From JAEUPI01 sp035764445 (GTDB lineage: Bacteria; Pseudomonadota; Gammaproteobacteria; Burkholderiales; Burkholderiaceae_C): a stretch of 21,284 nt of DNA. Positions within the stretch are counted from its first letter, which is position 1. Every line of letters starts with the position of its first letter. Where the stretch lies: assembly GCA_035764445.1 (NCBI GenBank), contig DASTZF010000036.1, forward strand, positions 1 to 21,284, written 5' to 3'. Shown here piece after piece: positions 6,364 to 13,629 of this stretch. The position numbers were made by a program, and so were the translations under genes. The notes under the pieces are model-generated. The model was not told the origin of the DNA. It saw only the letters and a program-made list of their open reading frames with translations, and made no database searches.

Positions 6364-6855
6364 ATGAAGCACATCATTGCCGTGCTGCTCGAGAACGAGC
6401 CCGGCGCCCTTTCACGCGTGGTCGCGCTGTTCTCCGCGCGCGGCTACAACATCGAAAGCCTGACCGTCGCCCCGACCGAGGACCCGTCACTGTCGCGCAT
6501 GACGGTGGTTACCACCGGGTCCGACGAAGTGATCGAGCAGATCACCAAGCATCTGAATCGCCTGATCGAGGTGGTCAAGGTGGTCGACCTGACCGAAGGC
6601 AGCTTCACCGAACGCGAACTGATGCTGATCAAGGTGCGAGCGGTGGGCAAGGAGCGCGACGAGATGAAGCGCATGGCCGACATATTTCGCGGCCGCATCA
6701 TCGACGTCACCGACAAGAGCTACACGATCGAGCTGACCGGCGACGCCGCCAAGCTCGATGCGTTCATCGATGCCGTCGACCGCGCGGCGATCCTGGAGAC
6801 CGTGCGCACGGGCACCAGCGGCATCGGCCGCGGCGAGCGGATATTGAGGGTGTAG
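6364..6855 (+). CDS. ilvN: Acetolactate synthase, regulatory small subunit
   Basis: This regulatory subunit binds the catalytic subunit, raises its activity and confers feedback inhibition by valine. It has 163 residues, the same length as E. coli IlvH. The N-terminal ACT domain (about 3-78) shows VLLENEPGALSRVVALFSARG (7-27) and NIESLTVAPTEDPSLSRMT (29-47), the family signature. The C-terminal domain (80-160) has IFRGRIIDVTDKSYTIELTG and ends SGIGRGERILRV. The start ATG at 6364 follows AAGGA with good spacing. The gene lies 153 bp after ilvB and 46 bp before ilvC, on the same strand. The symbol ilvH is equally correct by homology. Confidence 0.97.
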   Translation: MKHIIAVLLENEPGALSRVVALFSARGYNIESLTVAPTEDPSLSRMTVVTTGSDEVIEQITKHLNRLIEVVKVVDLTEGSFTERELMLIKVRAVGKERDEMKRMADIFRGRIIDVTDKSYTIELTGDAAKLDAFIDAVDRAAILETVRTGTSGIGRGERILRV

Positions 6856-6901
6856 AAGCGGGCTTCTGCGGAGCCCTGGAAGGACTACCTGGAGAGATGC
6901 G

Positions 6902-7918
6902 ATGAAGGTTTACTACGACAAGGATGCCGACCTGAGCCTGATCAAGGGCAAGAACGTGACGATCGTCGGCTACGGCTCGCAGGGCCACGCCCATGCGCAG
7001 AACCTCAACGACAGCGGCGTGCGCGTGACGGTGGGTCTGCGCCGCGGTGGCGCGTCGTGGTCCAAGGCCGAGAAGGCCGGCCTGAAGGTGGCGGCGATCG
7101 GCGACGCGGTCAAGGATGCCGATGTGGTGATGATCCTGCTGCCCGACGAGCAGATTGCCGCGGTCTACCGCGACGACGTCGCCCCCAACATCCGCCAGGG
7201 CGCCTCGCTGGCCTTCGCGCACGGCTTCAACATCCACTACGGGCAGGTCTCGCCGCGTGAGGACCTCGATGTCTGGATGGTCGCGCCCAAGGCCCCCGGC
7301 CACACCGTGCGCAACACCTATACCCAGGGTGGCGGCGTGCCGCACCTGATCGCCGTGCACGCAGATCGCTCGGGCAAGGCACGCGATCTCGCGCTGAGCT
7401 ATGCGGCTGCGAACGGCGGTGGCAAGGCCGGTGTCATCGAAACGTCGTTCCGCGAGGAGACCGAGACCGACCTGTTCGGCGAGCAGGCGGTCTTGTGCGG
7501 TGGCTGCGTCGAGCTGGTCAAGGCCGGCTTCGAGACGCTGGTCGATGCGGGCTACGCGCCGGAGATGGCGTACTTCGAGTGCCTGCACGAACTCAAGCTG
7601 ATCGTCGACCTGATGTACGAGGGCGGCATCGGCAACATGAACTACTCAATCTCGAACAACGCCGAGTATGGCGAGTACAGCACCGGCCACAAGGTGGTCG
7701 GCGAGGCGTCGCGCGCGGCGATGAAGAAGGCGCTGGCTGACATCCAGAGCGGCGAATACGCGAAGAGCTTCATCCTCGAGAATCGCGCCGGTGCGCCGAC
7801 GCTGCTGTCGCGGCGGCGCTTGACGGCCGAGCACCCGATCGAAGTGGTCGGCGAGAAGCTGCGCGCGATGATGCCGTGGATCAAGGCCAGCAAGCTGGTC
7901 GACAAGAGCCGGAACTGA
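6902..7918 (+). CDS. ilvC: Ketol-acid reductoisomerase, class I
   Basis: This enzyme converts 2-acetolactate to 2,3-dihydroxyisovalerate (and the isoleucine-branch analogue) by Mg-dependent alkyl shift and NADPH reduction. The protein has 338 residues, the short class I form. The nucleotide-binding motif GYGSQGHAHAQ is at 23-33, and the cofactor-specificity loop LRRGGASWSKAEKAG follows the second strand. The metal-site region ETDLFGEQAVLCGG lies near 188-201, and the knotted C-terminal domain fills 183-328. GGAGAG (6892-6897) serves as the ribosome site. An overlapping ATG five bases earlier is out of frame. No convincing terminator follows: GCTCG/CGAGC repeats at 7935-7965 can fold but lack a T-tract. 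Confidence 0.98.
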   Translation: MKVYYDKDADLSLIKGKNVTIVGYGSQGHAHAQNLNDSGVRVTVGLRRGGASWSKAEKAGLKVAAIGDAVKDADVVMILLPDEQIAAVYRDDVAPNIRQGASLAFAHGFNIHYGQVSPREDLDVWMVAPKAPGHTVRNTYTQGGGVPHLIAVHADRSGKARDLALSYAAANGGGKAGVIETSFREETETDLFGEQAVLCGGCVELVKAGFETLVDAGYAPEMAYFECLHELKLIVDLMYEGGIGNMNYSISNNAEYGEYSTGHKVVGEASRAAMKKALADIQSGEYAKSFILENRAGAPTLLSRRRLTAEHPIEVVGEKLRAMMPWIKASKLVDKSRN

Positions 7919-8082
7919 CCCCGGCAGCGACGCGCTCGTGCCGGCTGGCGCGAGCCCGTTCGCTCGTGGCTTTGGCGTCGACGTGACGTCTCCGGACCTG
8001 CCAAACCGAACGCCACGCGGCGGCTCGGGTCGGTAGAAAGCACAGTTCGTCCATTGCCCAAAGCGCGCACAATGGTCGAACC

Positions 8083-8913
8083 ATGAACGATCTCGTTCAG
8101 CCGCACACCGACGAAGGCATCGAGCCGCCGCCGTTGCGGCCGCGTCGCAAGGGCATCTACATCCTCCCAAACCTGTTCACGGTGGCCGCTCTGTTCGGCG
8201 GCTTCTATGCGATCGTGATGGCGATGAACGACCGCTTCGAGAGCGCGGCCATCGGCGTGTTCTGTGCCATGGTGCTCGACAGCCTCGACGGTCGCGTCGC
8301 GCGCCTGACACACACCCAAACCGCCTTCGGCGAGCAGATGGACAGCCTGGCCGACATGGTGAGCTTCGGCGCCGCGCCGGCGCTGATCGTCTACGAATGG
8401 GCGCTCAAGGGGCTGGGCAAGGCGGGCTGGATCGCAGCATTCGTCTATTGCGCCTGCGCGGCACTGCGGCTGGCGCGCTTCAACACCAACATCGGCGTGG
8501 TCGACAAGCGATTCTTCCAGGGTCTGCCGAGCCCGGCAGCGGCGGCGCTGGTCACCGGGCTCATCTGGGTGCTCGACGACTACGGCTTCAAGGACGCCGC
8601 ACGCGTCGACTGGCTGGCGTGGACGGCATTCGCCGTCACGTTGTACGCCGGCTTGACGATGGTCACCAACGTGCCCTTCTACAGTTTCAAGGACATCAGC
8701 TTCAAGCGCTCGGTGCCTTTCATCGTGATCGTCGCGATTGCGCTGGGCATCGCCGTGGTCAACATCGCGCCGCCGCTGGTGCTGTTCGCGGCGTTCTGCC
8801 TGTATGGCATGTCCGGCTATGCCGTGTACGCCTACAAACGTTCGAAGGGCAGGCCGGTCAGCGTGATCGCAACGTCGATGGACGAGCCCGACGAAGAGGG
8901 CTTGCACCGCTGA
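8083..8913 (+). CDS. pssA: CDP-diacylglycerol-serine O-phosphatidyltransferase
   Basis: This inner-membrane enzyme makes phosphatidylserine from CDP-diacylglycerol and serine, the precursor of phosphatidylethanolamine. It has 276 residues. The complete CDP-alcohol phosphotransferase motif D..DG..AR(8)G...D...D is seen at Asp66, Asp69, Gly70, Ala73, Arg74, Gly83, Asp87 and Asp91. Six or more hydrophobic segments run from residue 26 to about 250. Cytoplasmic ends are charged. The start at 8083 lacks a Shine-Dalgarno, and a CACAAT at 8068-8073 could be a -10 placing the mRNA start almost at the ATG, so near-leaderless translation is possible. In many Burkholderiales psd (phosphatidylserine decarboxylase) sits between ilvC and pssA; it is absent here. 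The end of the gene contains the leu promoter. Confidence 0.95.
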   Translation: MNDLVQPHTDEGIEPPPLRPRRKGIYILPNLFTVAALFGGFYAIVMAMNDRFESAAIGVFCAMVLDSLDGRVARLTHTQTAFGEQMDSLADMVSFGAAPALIVYEWALKGLGKAGWIAAFVYCACAALRLARFNTNIGVVDKRFFQGLPSPAAAALVTGLIWVLDDYGFKDAARVDWLAWTAFAVTLYAGLTMVTNVPFYSFKDISFKRSVPFIVIVAIALGIAVVNIAPPLVLFAAFCLYGMSGYAVYAYKRSKGRPVSVIATSMDEPDEEGLHR

Positions 8914-8932
8914 TCGAAAGCCGTGCTACAGT
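8902..8932 (+). promoter_or_regulatory. Candidate promoter of the leu leader-leuA unit
   Basis: TTGCAC (8902-8907) and TACAGT (8927-8932) are separated by 19 bp, and TGC before the hexamer makes an extended -10 (TGCTACAGT, 8924-8932). The promoter overlaps the end of pssA. Transcription would start near 8938-8940, only one to three bases before the leader-peptide ATG at 8941. Confidence 0.5.
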
Positions 8933-8940
8933 CCGCTCCC

Positions 8941-9000
8941 ATGACGTTCCGCATCGCGATCGCGCTGGCGCTACTCCTAGGAGACCCACGGGCTCGCTGA
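8941..9000 (+). CDS. leuL: Leucine leader peptide (attenuator)
   Basis: A 19-codon ORF encodes MTFRIAIALALLLGDPRAR and stops with TGA at 8998-9000. Four of five consecutive codons (8965-8979) are leucine: CTG GCG CTA CTC CTA. CTA is rare in such G+C-rich genomes and is used in the E. coli leu leader for the same purpose. The ORF lies directly upstream of a terminator hairpin and the leuA pair. There is no Shine-Dalgarno, and the likely mRNA start is within three bases, so I infer leaderless translation. Low charged leucyl-tRNA would stall the ribosome on the Leu codons and expose ACGGGC (8988-8993), which can pair with GCCCGU (9031-9036) and break the terminator. The fit to the classic attenuation model is good, but it is not proven. 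Confidence 0.75.
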   Translation: MTFRIAIALALLLGDPRAR

Positions 9001-9027
9001 TCGTCCACGTCTGAAGTTCTCGATCTC

Positions 9028-9064
9028 ACGGCCCGTATGCAACCCGCAGCGGGCCGTTTGTTTT
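9028..9064 (+). terminator. Attenuator terminator upstream of leuA
   Basis: ACGGCCCG (9028-9035) pairs perfectly with CGGGCCGT (9050-9057) around a 14-base loop, and the T-rich tract TTTGTTTT (9057-9064) follows. This is a normal intrinsic terminator, placed between the leucine leader peptide and the leuA ribosome site. Its left arm overlaps the partner of the antiterminator arm at 8988-8993, so the two structures exclude each other. Confidence 0.75.
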
Positions 9065-9105
9065 GCGAGAGCGCGGGTTGCGAAAAAGGATCCACGAGGA
9101 ACGCC

Positions 9106-10794
9106 ATGTTGAAGCACCCGCACAGCAAGTACCGAGCCTTCGCGCCGGTTCGCCTCTCAGATCGCCGCTGGCCCGACGTCGCGCTGACGCGCTCGCCGCA
9201 GTGGTGCAGCGTCGACCTGCGCGACGGCAATCAGGCGCTGATCGAGCCGATGGACAGCGACCGCAAGCTGCGCCTGTTCAGAATGCTGGTCAAGATCGGC
9301 TTCAAGGAGATCGAGGTCGGCTTTCCGTCGGCGTCGCAGACCGACTTCGATTTCGTGCGCTTGCTGATCGAGCGCGACCTGGTGCCCGATGACGTGACGA
9401 TCCAGGTGCTGACGCAGGCGCGGCCCGAGCTGATCGAACGCACCTTCGAGTCGCTGGTCAGCGCTCGGCGGGTGATCGTGCATCTGTACAACGCCACCTC
9501 GCCGGTGATGCGGCGCCTGGTGCTCGGCCTCGACGAGGACGGCATCGTCGAACTGGCGACGTCGCAAGCACGGCTGATTCGCGACCTCGCGTCTCGGCAC
9601 CCCGGAACCGACTTCGTCTTTCAGTACTCGCCCGAGATGTACTCGGGCACCGAGCTCGCATTCAGCCGGCGCGTGATCGACGCGGTGACCAAGGTCTGGC
9701 AGCCGACCCCGCAGCGCAAGTGCATCATCAACCTGCCGTCGACGGTGGAACACAGCACGCCCAACGTCTTCGCCGACATGATCGAATGGACGCACCGGCA
9801 CATCGCGCGACGCGACGCGGTGGTGCTGTCGGTCCATCCGCACAACGATCGCGGCACTGGCACCGCGGCGGGCGAATTCGCGCTGATGGCGGGCGCCGAT
9901 CGCATCGAAGGCTGCCTGTTCGGCAACGGTGAGCGGACCGGCAATGTGGATCTGGTCAACATCGCACTCAATCTGTACACGCAGGGCGTGCCGCCGGGCC
10001 TCGATTTCTCGGACATCGACGAGGTGCGGCGCTGCGTCGAGCACTGCAATCAGTTGCCGGTGCATCCGCGGCATCCCTACGTGGGCGACCTCGTGTATAC
10101 GTCGTTCTCGGGCTCGCACCAGGACGCGATCAAGAAGGCGCTGGCGGCCCGGCGCGAGGGCGATGTCTGGGCGGTGCCTTACCTGCCGCTCGACCCCAAG
10201 GACCTCGGTCGCAGCTACGACGCGGTGATTCGAGTCAACAGCCAATCGGGCAAGGGCGGCATTGCCTACCTGCTGGAGCAGGAGTACGGGCTCGAATTGC
10301 CGCGGCGGCTGCAGATCGAGTTCAGCCGCGCCGTGCAGGCGGTGACCGACGACACCGGCAAGGAGGTGACGGCCGCGCAAATCAAGGCGATCTTCGACGC
10401 CGAGTATGGCGTCGCTCTGCCTTGCGTCGCGCAGGTCAGCATTGGCGAGCACGGCGAAGGCCTGGTGACCGTGCGCGCGCACTTGGTGCAGGCCAACGGG
10501 TCGCGCGAGCCGGTCAGCGGCGTGGGCAATGGACCGATCGACGCCTTCGTGGCCGCGTTGCAGCACCACTCGGGCATACCGATCCGCCTGCTCGACTACC
10601 ACGAGCACGCGATCACCGGTGGCGCCGACGCCAGCGCGGCGGCCTACATCGAGTTGCGTGTCGGTGAGCACACGGTGTTCGGCGTGGGCATCGACCGCAG
10701 CATCACGACCGCCTCGTTCAAGGCGATCGTCTCAGGCGTGCGCCGCGCGCAGGCGCGGGCGCTGGTGCTGCAGCCCGAAGCCGACCCCGCCTAA
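9106..10794 (+). CDS. leuA: 2-isopropylmalate synthase, type 2
   Basis: This enzyme condenses 2-ketoisovalerate with acetyl-CoA to 2-isopropylmalate, the first committed step of leucine synthesis. It has 562 residues and belongs to the second LeuA subfamily (as in Corynebacterium and yeast). The motif SVDLRDGNQALIEPMD lies at 35-50, where type 1 enzymes have DTTLRDGEQSPG. The metal ligands are in VHPHND (His244, His246). The C-terminal regulatory domain (about 425-555) ends with SGVGNGPIDAF and GVGIDRSITTASFKAI; in characterised members this domain binds leucine. I chose the ATG at 9106 with AGGA (9097-9100) before it. An in-frame ATG at 9037 lies inside the terminator loop and would add 23 residues unlike the family. 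Type 1 leuA follows after 26 bp. Confidence 0.95.
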   Translation: MLKHPHSKYRAFAPVRLSDRRWPDVALTRSPQWCSVDLRDGNQALIEPMDSDRKLRLFRMLVKIGFKEIEVGFPSASQTDFDFVRLLIERDLVPDDVTIQVLTQARPELIERTFESLVSARRVIVHLYNATSPVMRRLVLGLDEDGIVELATSQARLIRDLASRHPGTDFVFQYSPEMYSGTELAFSRRVIDAVTKVWQPTPQRKCIINLPSTVEHSTPNVFADMIEWTHRHIARRDAVVLSVHPHNDRGTGTAAGEFALMAGADRIEGCLFGNGERTGNVDLVNIALNLYTQGVPPGLDFSDIDEVRRCVEHCNQLPVHPRHPYVGDLVYTSFSGSHQDAIKKALAARREGDVWAVPYLPLDPKDLGRSYDAVIRVNSQSGKGGIAYLLEQEYGLELPRRLQIEFSRAVQAVTDDTGKEVTAAQIKAIFDAEYGVALPCVAQVSIGEHGEGLVTVRAHLVQANGSREPVSGVGNGPIDAFVAALQHHSGIPIRLLDYHEHAITGGADASAAAYIELRVGEHTVFGVGIDRSITTASFKAIVSGVRRAQARALVLQPEADPA

Positions 10795-10820
10795 CATCCG
10801 CACAGTCCGGGAGCAATGAC

Positions 10821-12362
10821 ATGGCCGACAAGCTGATCATCTTCGACACCACGCTGCGCGACGGCGAGCAGTCGCCCGGCGCCTCGATGACGCGCGAGGA
10901 GAAGCTGCGCATTGCGCGGCAGCTCGAGCGGCTCAGGGTCGACGTGATCGAGGCGGGGTTCGCGGCGTCGTCCAACGGCGACTTCGATGCCGTCAAGGCG
11001 ATCGCCAACGTGGTGCGCGAGAGCATCGTCTGTTCGCTGGCGCGCGCCAACGACCGCGACATCTCGCGGGCGGCCGAGGCGTTGAAGGGCGCTGCGCGCG
11101 CCCGCATCCACACGTTCATCGCCACCAGCCCACTGCATATGGAGAAGAAGCTGCGCATGACGCCCGAGCAGGTCTTCGAGCAGGCCAAGCTGTCGGTGCG
11201 CTTCGCGCGCAACCTGTGCGACGACGTCGAATTCTCGCCCGAGGACGGCTACCGATCGGAGGTCGACTTCCTGTGCCGGGTGCTGGAGACAGCGATCCGC
11301 GAGGGTGCGACGACGATCAACATCCCCGACACGGTGGGCTATGCGATCCCTGAGCTGTACGGCGGCTTCATCGCCACGCTGCGCGAGCGCATCCCCAACG
11401 CGGACAGGGCAATCTGGTCGGTTCATTGCCACAATGACCTCGGCATGGCGGTAGCCAACTCGCTAGCCGGCGTGAAGATCGGCGGTGCCCGCCAGATCGA
11501 GTGCACGATCAATGGCCTCGGCGAGCGCGCCGGCAACTGCGCCCTCGAGGAGGTGGTGATGGCCGTGCGCACGCGTCACGACTACTTCGGCCTTCAATTG
11601 GGCATCGACACTAGCCAGATCGTTCCGGTGTCGCGCATGGTCAGCCAGACCACCGGGTTTGTCGTGCAGCCCAACAAGGCGGTGGTCGGTGCCAACGCGT
11701 TCGCCCATGCCTCGGGCATCCACCAAGACGGCGTGCTGAAAGCCCGCGACACCTACGAGATCATGCGCGCCGAGGATGTCGGCTGGACAGCCAACCGGAT
11801 CGTGCTGGGCAAGTTGTCGGGGCGCAACGCGTTCAAACAGCGGCTGCAGGAGCTTGGCATCGCGATGGATTCCGAGGCCGACATCAACGCGGCGTTCGCG
11901 CGCTTCAAGGATCTGGCCGATCGCAAGAGCGACATCTTCGACGAAGACATCCTGGCGCTCGTGAGCGACGAGAGCGTGGCAAGCCACCACGAGCACTACC
12001 GGCTGCTGAACTTGCGGCAGCACAGCGAAACCGGTGAGCGGCCGCACGCCCGTGTCAGCTTCGCGATCGGCGACCAGGAGTTCACCGCCGACAGCGACGG
12101 CAACGGTCCGGTCGACGCCAGCCTCAAAGCCATCGAGTCACGGGTGCGCTCGGGCGCCGAGTTGCTGCTGTACTCGGTCAACGCAATCACCTCGGGCAGC
12201 ACCGAGTCGCAGGGGGAGGTGACGGTTCGGCTGCAACTCGGCGGCCGGGTCGTCAATGGCGTTGGTGCCGATCCCGACATCGTGGTGGCTTCGGCCAAGG
12301 CCTATATGGCGGCTCTGAACAAGCTCCACCACGGTCCCGAGCGGGTCGCCGCGCAGGGCTGA
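10821..12362 (+). CDS. leuA: 2-isopropylmalate synthase, type 1
   Basis: A second enzyme for the same reaction as the gene just upstream, but from the other, E. coli-like subfamily. It has 513 residues. The N-terminal barrel opens with IIFDTTLRDGEQSPGASM (6-23, with metal ligand Asp14), the metal ligands His202 and His204 are in VHCHND, and the NGLGERAGN segment follows. After the linker (KLSGRNAF) comes the LeuA dimerisation/allosteric domain, about 390-505, with DSDGNGPVDASLKAIE. Length and motifs are normal, with no sign of decay. The start follows GGGAG (10809-10813). It is cotranscribed with the type 2 gene and so should share its attenuator. A homocitrate or citramalate synthase is the other possibility, but the full LeuA pattern argues for isopropylmalate. 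Confidence 0.94.
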   Translation: MADKLIIFDTTLRDGEQSPGASMTREEKLRIARQLERLRVDVIEAGFAASSNGDFDAVKAIANVVRESIVCSLARANDRDISRAAEALKGAARARIHTFIATSPLHMEKKLRMTPEQVFEQAKLSVRFARNLCDDVEFSPEDGYRSEVDFLCRVLETAIREGATTINIPDTVGYAIPELYGGFIATLRERIPNADRAIWSVHCHNDLGMAVANSLAGVKIGGARQIECTINGLGERAGNCALEEVVMAVRTRHDYFGLQLGIDTSQIVPVSRMVSQTTGFVVQPNKAVVGANAFAHASGIHQDGVLKARDTYEIMRAEDVGWTANRIVLGKLSGRNAFKQRLQELGIAMDSEADINAAFARFKDLADRKSDIFDEDILALVSDESVASHHEHYRLLNLRQHSETGERPHARVSFAIGDQEFTADSDGNGPVDASLKAIESRVRSGAELLLYSVNAITSGSTESQGEVTVRLQLGGRVVNGVGADPDIVVASAKAYMAALNKLHHGPERVAAQG

Positions 12363-12428
12363 GCGGCACTTTTGGCCCCCTCACTCGTGGGTGACAACAA
12401 CGCACGGGAGTAATTGGCGAACCCCCTC

Positions 12429-12454
12429 ACTTGAGGAAATCTACCTAAGTTTTT
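12429..12454 (+). terminator. Candidate terminator of the leu unit
   Basis: ACTTGAGG (12429-12436) pairs with CCTAAGT (12444-12450), one G bulged, with a seven-base loop, followed by TTTT (12451-12454). The stem is A+T-rich for this genome, so it may be weak. It sits 67 bases after the second leuA and just upstream of the next promoter. Confidence 0.4.
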
Positions 12455-12458
12455 GATA

Positions 12459-12487
12459 TTGCCCGGCTTTTGTCGTGCCGATACACT
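12459..12487 (+). promoter_or_regulatory. Candidate sigma-70 promoter of the pbpG-like gene
   Basis: TTGCCC (12459-12464) and TACACT (12482-12487) are separated by exactly 17 bp. Transcription would start near 12494, 41 bases before the ATG. A ten-base direct repeat CCCCCTCACT (12376-12385 and 12422-12431), 46 bp apart, lies upstream and could bind a regulator. Confidence 0.5.
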
Positions 12488-12534
12488 TGCGCGCCGGTCA
12501 GCGAAATGGCCGGTTCGTTCGTTGGTGTCTAGCA

Positions 12535-13629
12535 ATGCAAAAAACCGTGGGTTTGTCGTTGGTGAGGCGAGTGGGCGTATGGGCGGCCGGTCTGGCCGCC
12601 TTTGTTTTTGTGCTGAGCCCGCCAGCGACCGCAGCAGGTCCCGCTGCCGAGTTGCGCCCCACAGTGAAGGCGACGAGCGGCGCTTCCAGTGGCAGCAAAG
12701 CCATCTCGTCGCGGCGAAAAGCGCGCGCCGCCTACGAACGGCCGTCGCTGGCACAGAAGCAGGGACTGCGCGCCACCGACGACGAGCTCGCGTTGAGGTC
12801 CAGCGCGGCGCTGGTGATCGATCAAGACACCGACGAGGTGCTGTTCAGCAAGAACGCCGACGCGGTACTGCCGATCGCCTCGATCACCAAGCTGATGACC
12901 GCGATCGTGGTCGTCGAAGCCGGCCAGCCGATGGACGAGCCGATCGCCGTGTCCAAGGTGTCGCTGGACACACCGAAGAACAACCGGTCGCGCCTGCGCG
13001 TCGGCACCACGCTATCGCGCGGCGAGTTGATGCACCTGGCATTGATGTCGTCTGAGAACCGGGCTGCATATTCGGTCGGTGCTGCCTATCCCGGCGGTCT
13101 GCCGGCGTTGGTCGACGCCATGAACCACAAGGCGCTCGAGCTGGGGATGAACGACTCGCACTTCGTCGAGCCGACCGGTCTGTCGAGCGACAACCGCTCC
13201 AGCGCGCAGGATCTCGCGCTGCTCGTCAAGGCGGCCTATCAGCACCCGGTGTTGCGCGAGTACTCGACAGCATCCGATACGTCTGTGACCGTCGGCCGGC
13301 GCATGGTTCAGTTCCACACCACCAATTCGCTGGTGCGCAACCCGTCGTGGGAAATCGGCCTTCAGAAGACAGGCTACATCTCCGAGGCGGGCCGTTGCCT
13401 GGTGATGCAGGCGCAGCTGGCTGGCCGCAAGCTGATCATGGTGCTGCTGGACTCTGCCGGCCGCTACTCGCGTGTCGGCGACGCCGAGCGGATCCGTCGT
13501 TGGCTCGATTCGATGCCGATAGCGCATCCCGGCCAGCCGGCTGTCCAGGCCGCCGTGGCGCCGGAGCCGTCAGCGCCGGTGACCGAGGGCGAGCGAGATC
13601 TGGGCCGCAGTGGCTCGGACACGTTCTAG
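12535..13629 (+). CDS. pbpG: D-alanyl-D-alanine endopeptidase/carboxypeptidase (PBP7 type)
   Basis: This is a low-molecular-weight penicillin-binding protein that cuts D-Ala peptide bonds of peptidoglycan in the periplasm. It has 364 residues. An N-terminal signal peptide (about 1-34: basic start, core VGVWAAGLAAFVFVLS, cleavage near ATAAG) is followed by a basic, low-complexity linker (45-80). The serine-peptidase triad motifs are all present: Ser116-Ile-Thr-Lys119, Ser173-Glu-Asn175 and Lys278-Thr-Gly280. SITKLMTA favours the PbpG/DacC group. The tail after 320 is Ala/Pro-rich. The ATG at 12535 gives the signal peptide; no strong ribosome site is seen. The 3' end overlaps the convergent iclR-type gene by 60 bp. 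Confidence 0.92.
   Translation: MQKTVGLSLVRRVGVWAAGLAAFVFVLSPPATAAGPAAELRPTVKATSGASSGSKAISSRRKARAAYERPSLAQKQGLRATDDELALRSSAALVIDQDTDEVLFSKNADAVLPIASITKLMTAIVVVEAGQPMDEPIAVSKVSLDTPKNNRSRLRVGTTLSRGELMHLALMSSENRAAYSVGAAYPGGLPALVDAMNHKALELGMNDSHFVEPTGLSSDNRSSAQDLALLVKAAYQHPVLREYSTASDTSVTVGRRMVQFHTTNSLVRNPSWEIGLQKTGYISEAGRCLVMQAQLAGRKLIMVLLDSAGRYSRVGDAERIRRWLDSMPIAHPGQPAVQAAVAPEPSAPVTEGERDLGRSGSDTF

Noticed and set aside
5173..6372. 399-codon minus-strand frame opposite ilvB
   Set aside because: A shadow of the confident ilvB frame with no domain pattern.
7935..7965. GCTCG/CGAGC repeats after ilvC as a terminator
   Set aside because: The stems are only five pairs and have no T-tract. They may fold, but I cannot call them a terminator.
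9037..9105. Upstream in-frame ATG start for the type 2 leuA
   Set aside because: It lies in the loop of the attenuator terminator, lacks a ribosome site and adds 23 residues unlike the family. The ATG at 9106 has AGGA at the right distance.
9157..10671. Long open frame (504 codons) on the minus strand opposite leuA
   Set aside because: It mirrors the codon pattern of a clearly conserved gene in G+C-rich DNA, and the protein has no recognisable domain (biased to Arg, His, Asp, Val). It is a shadow frame.
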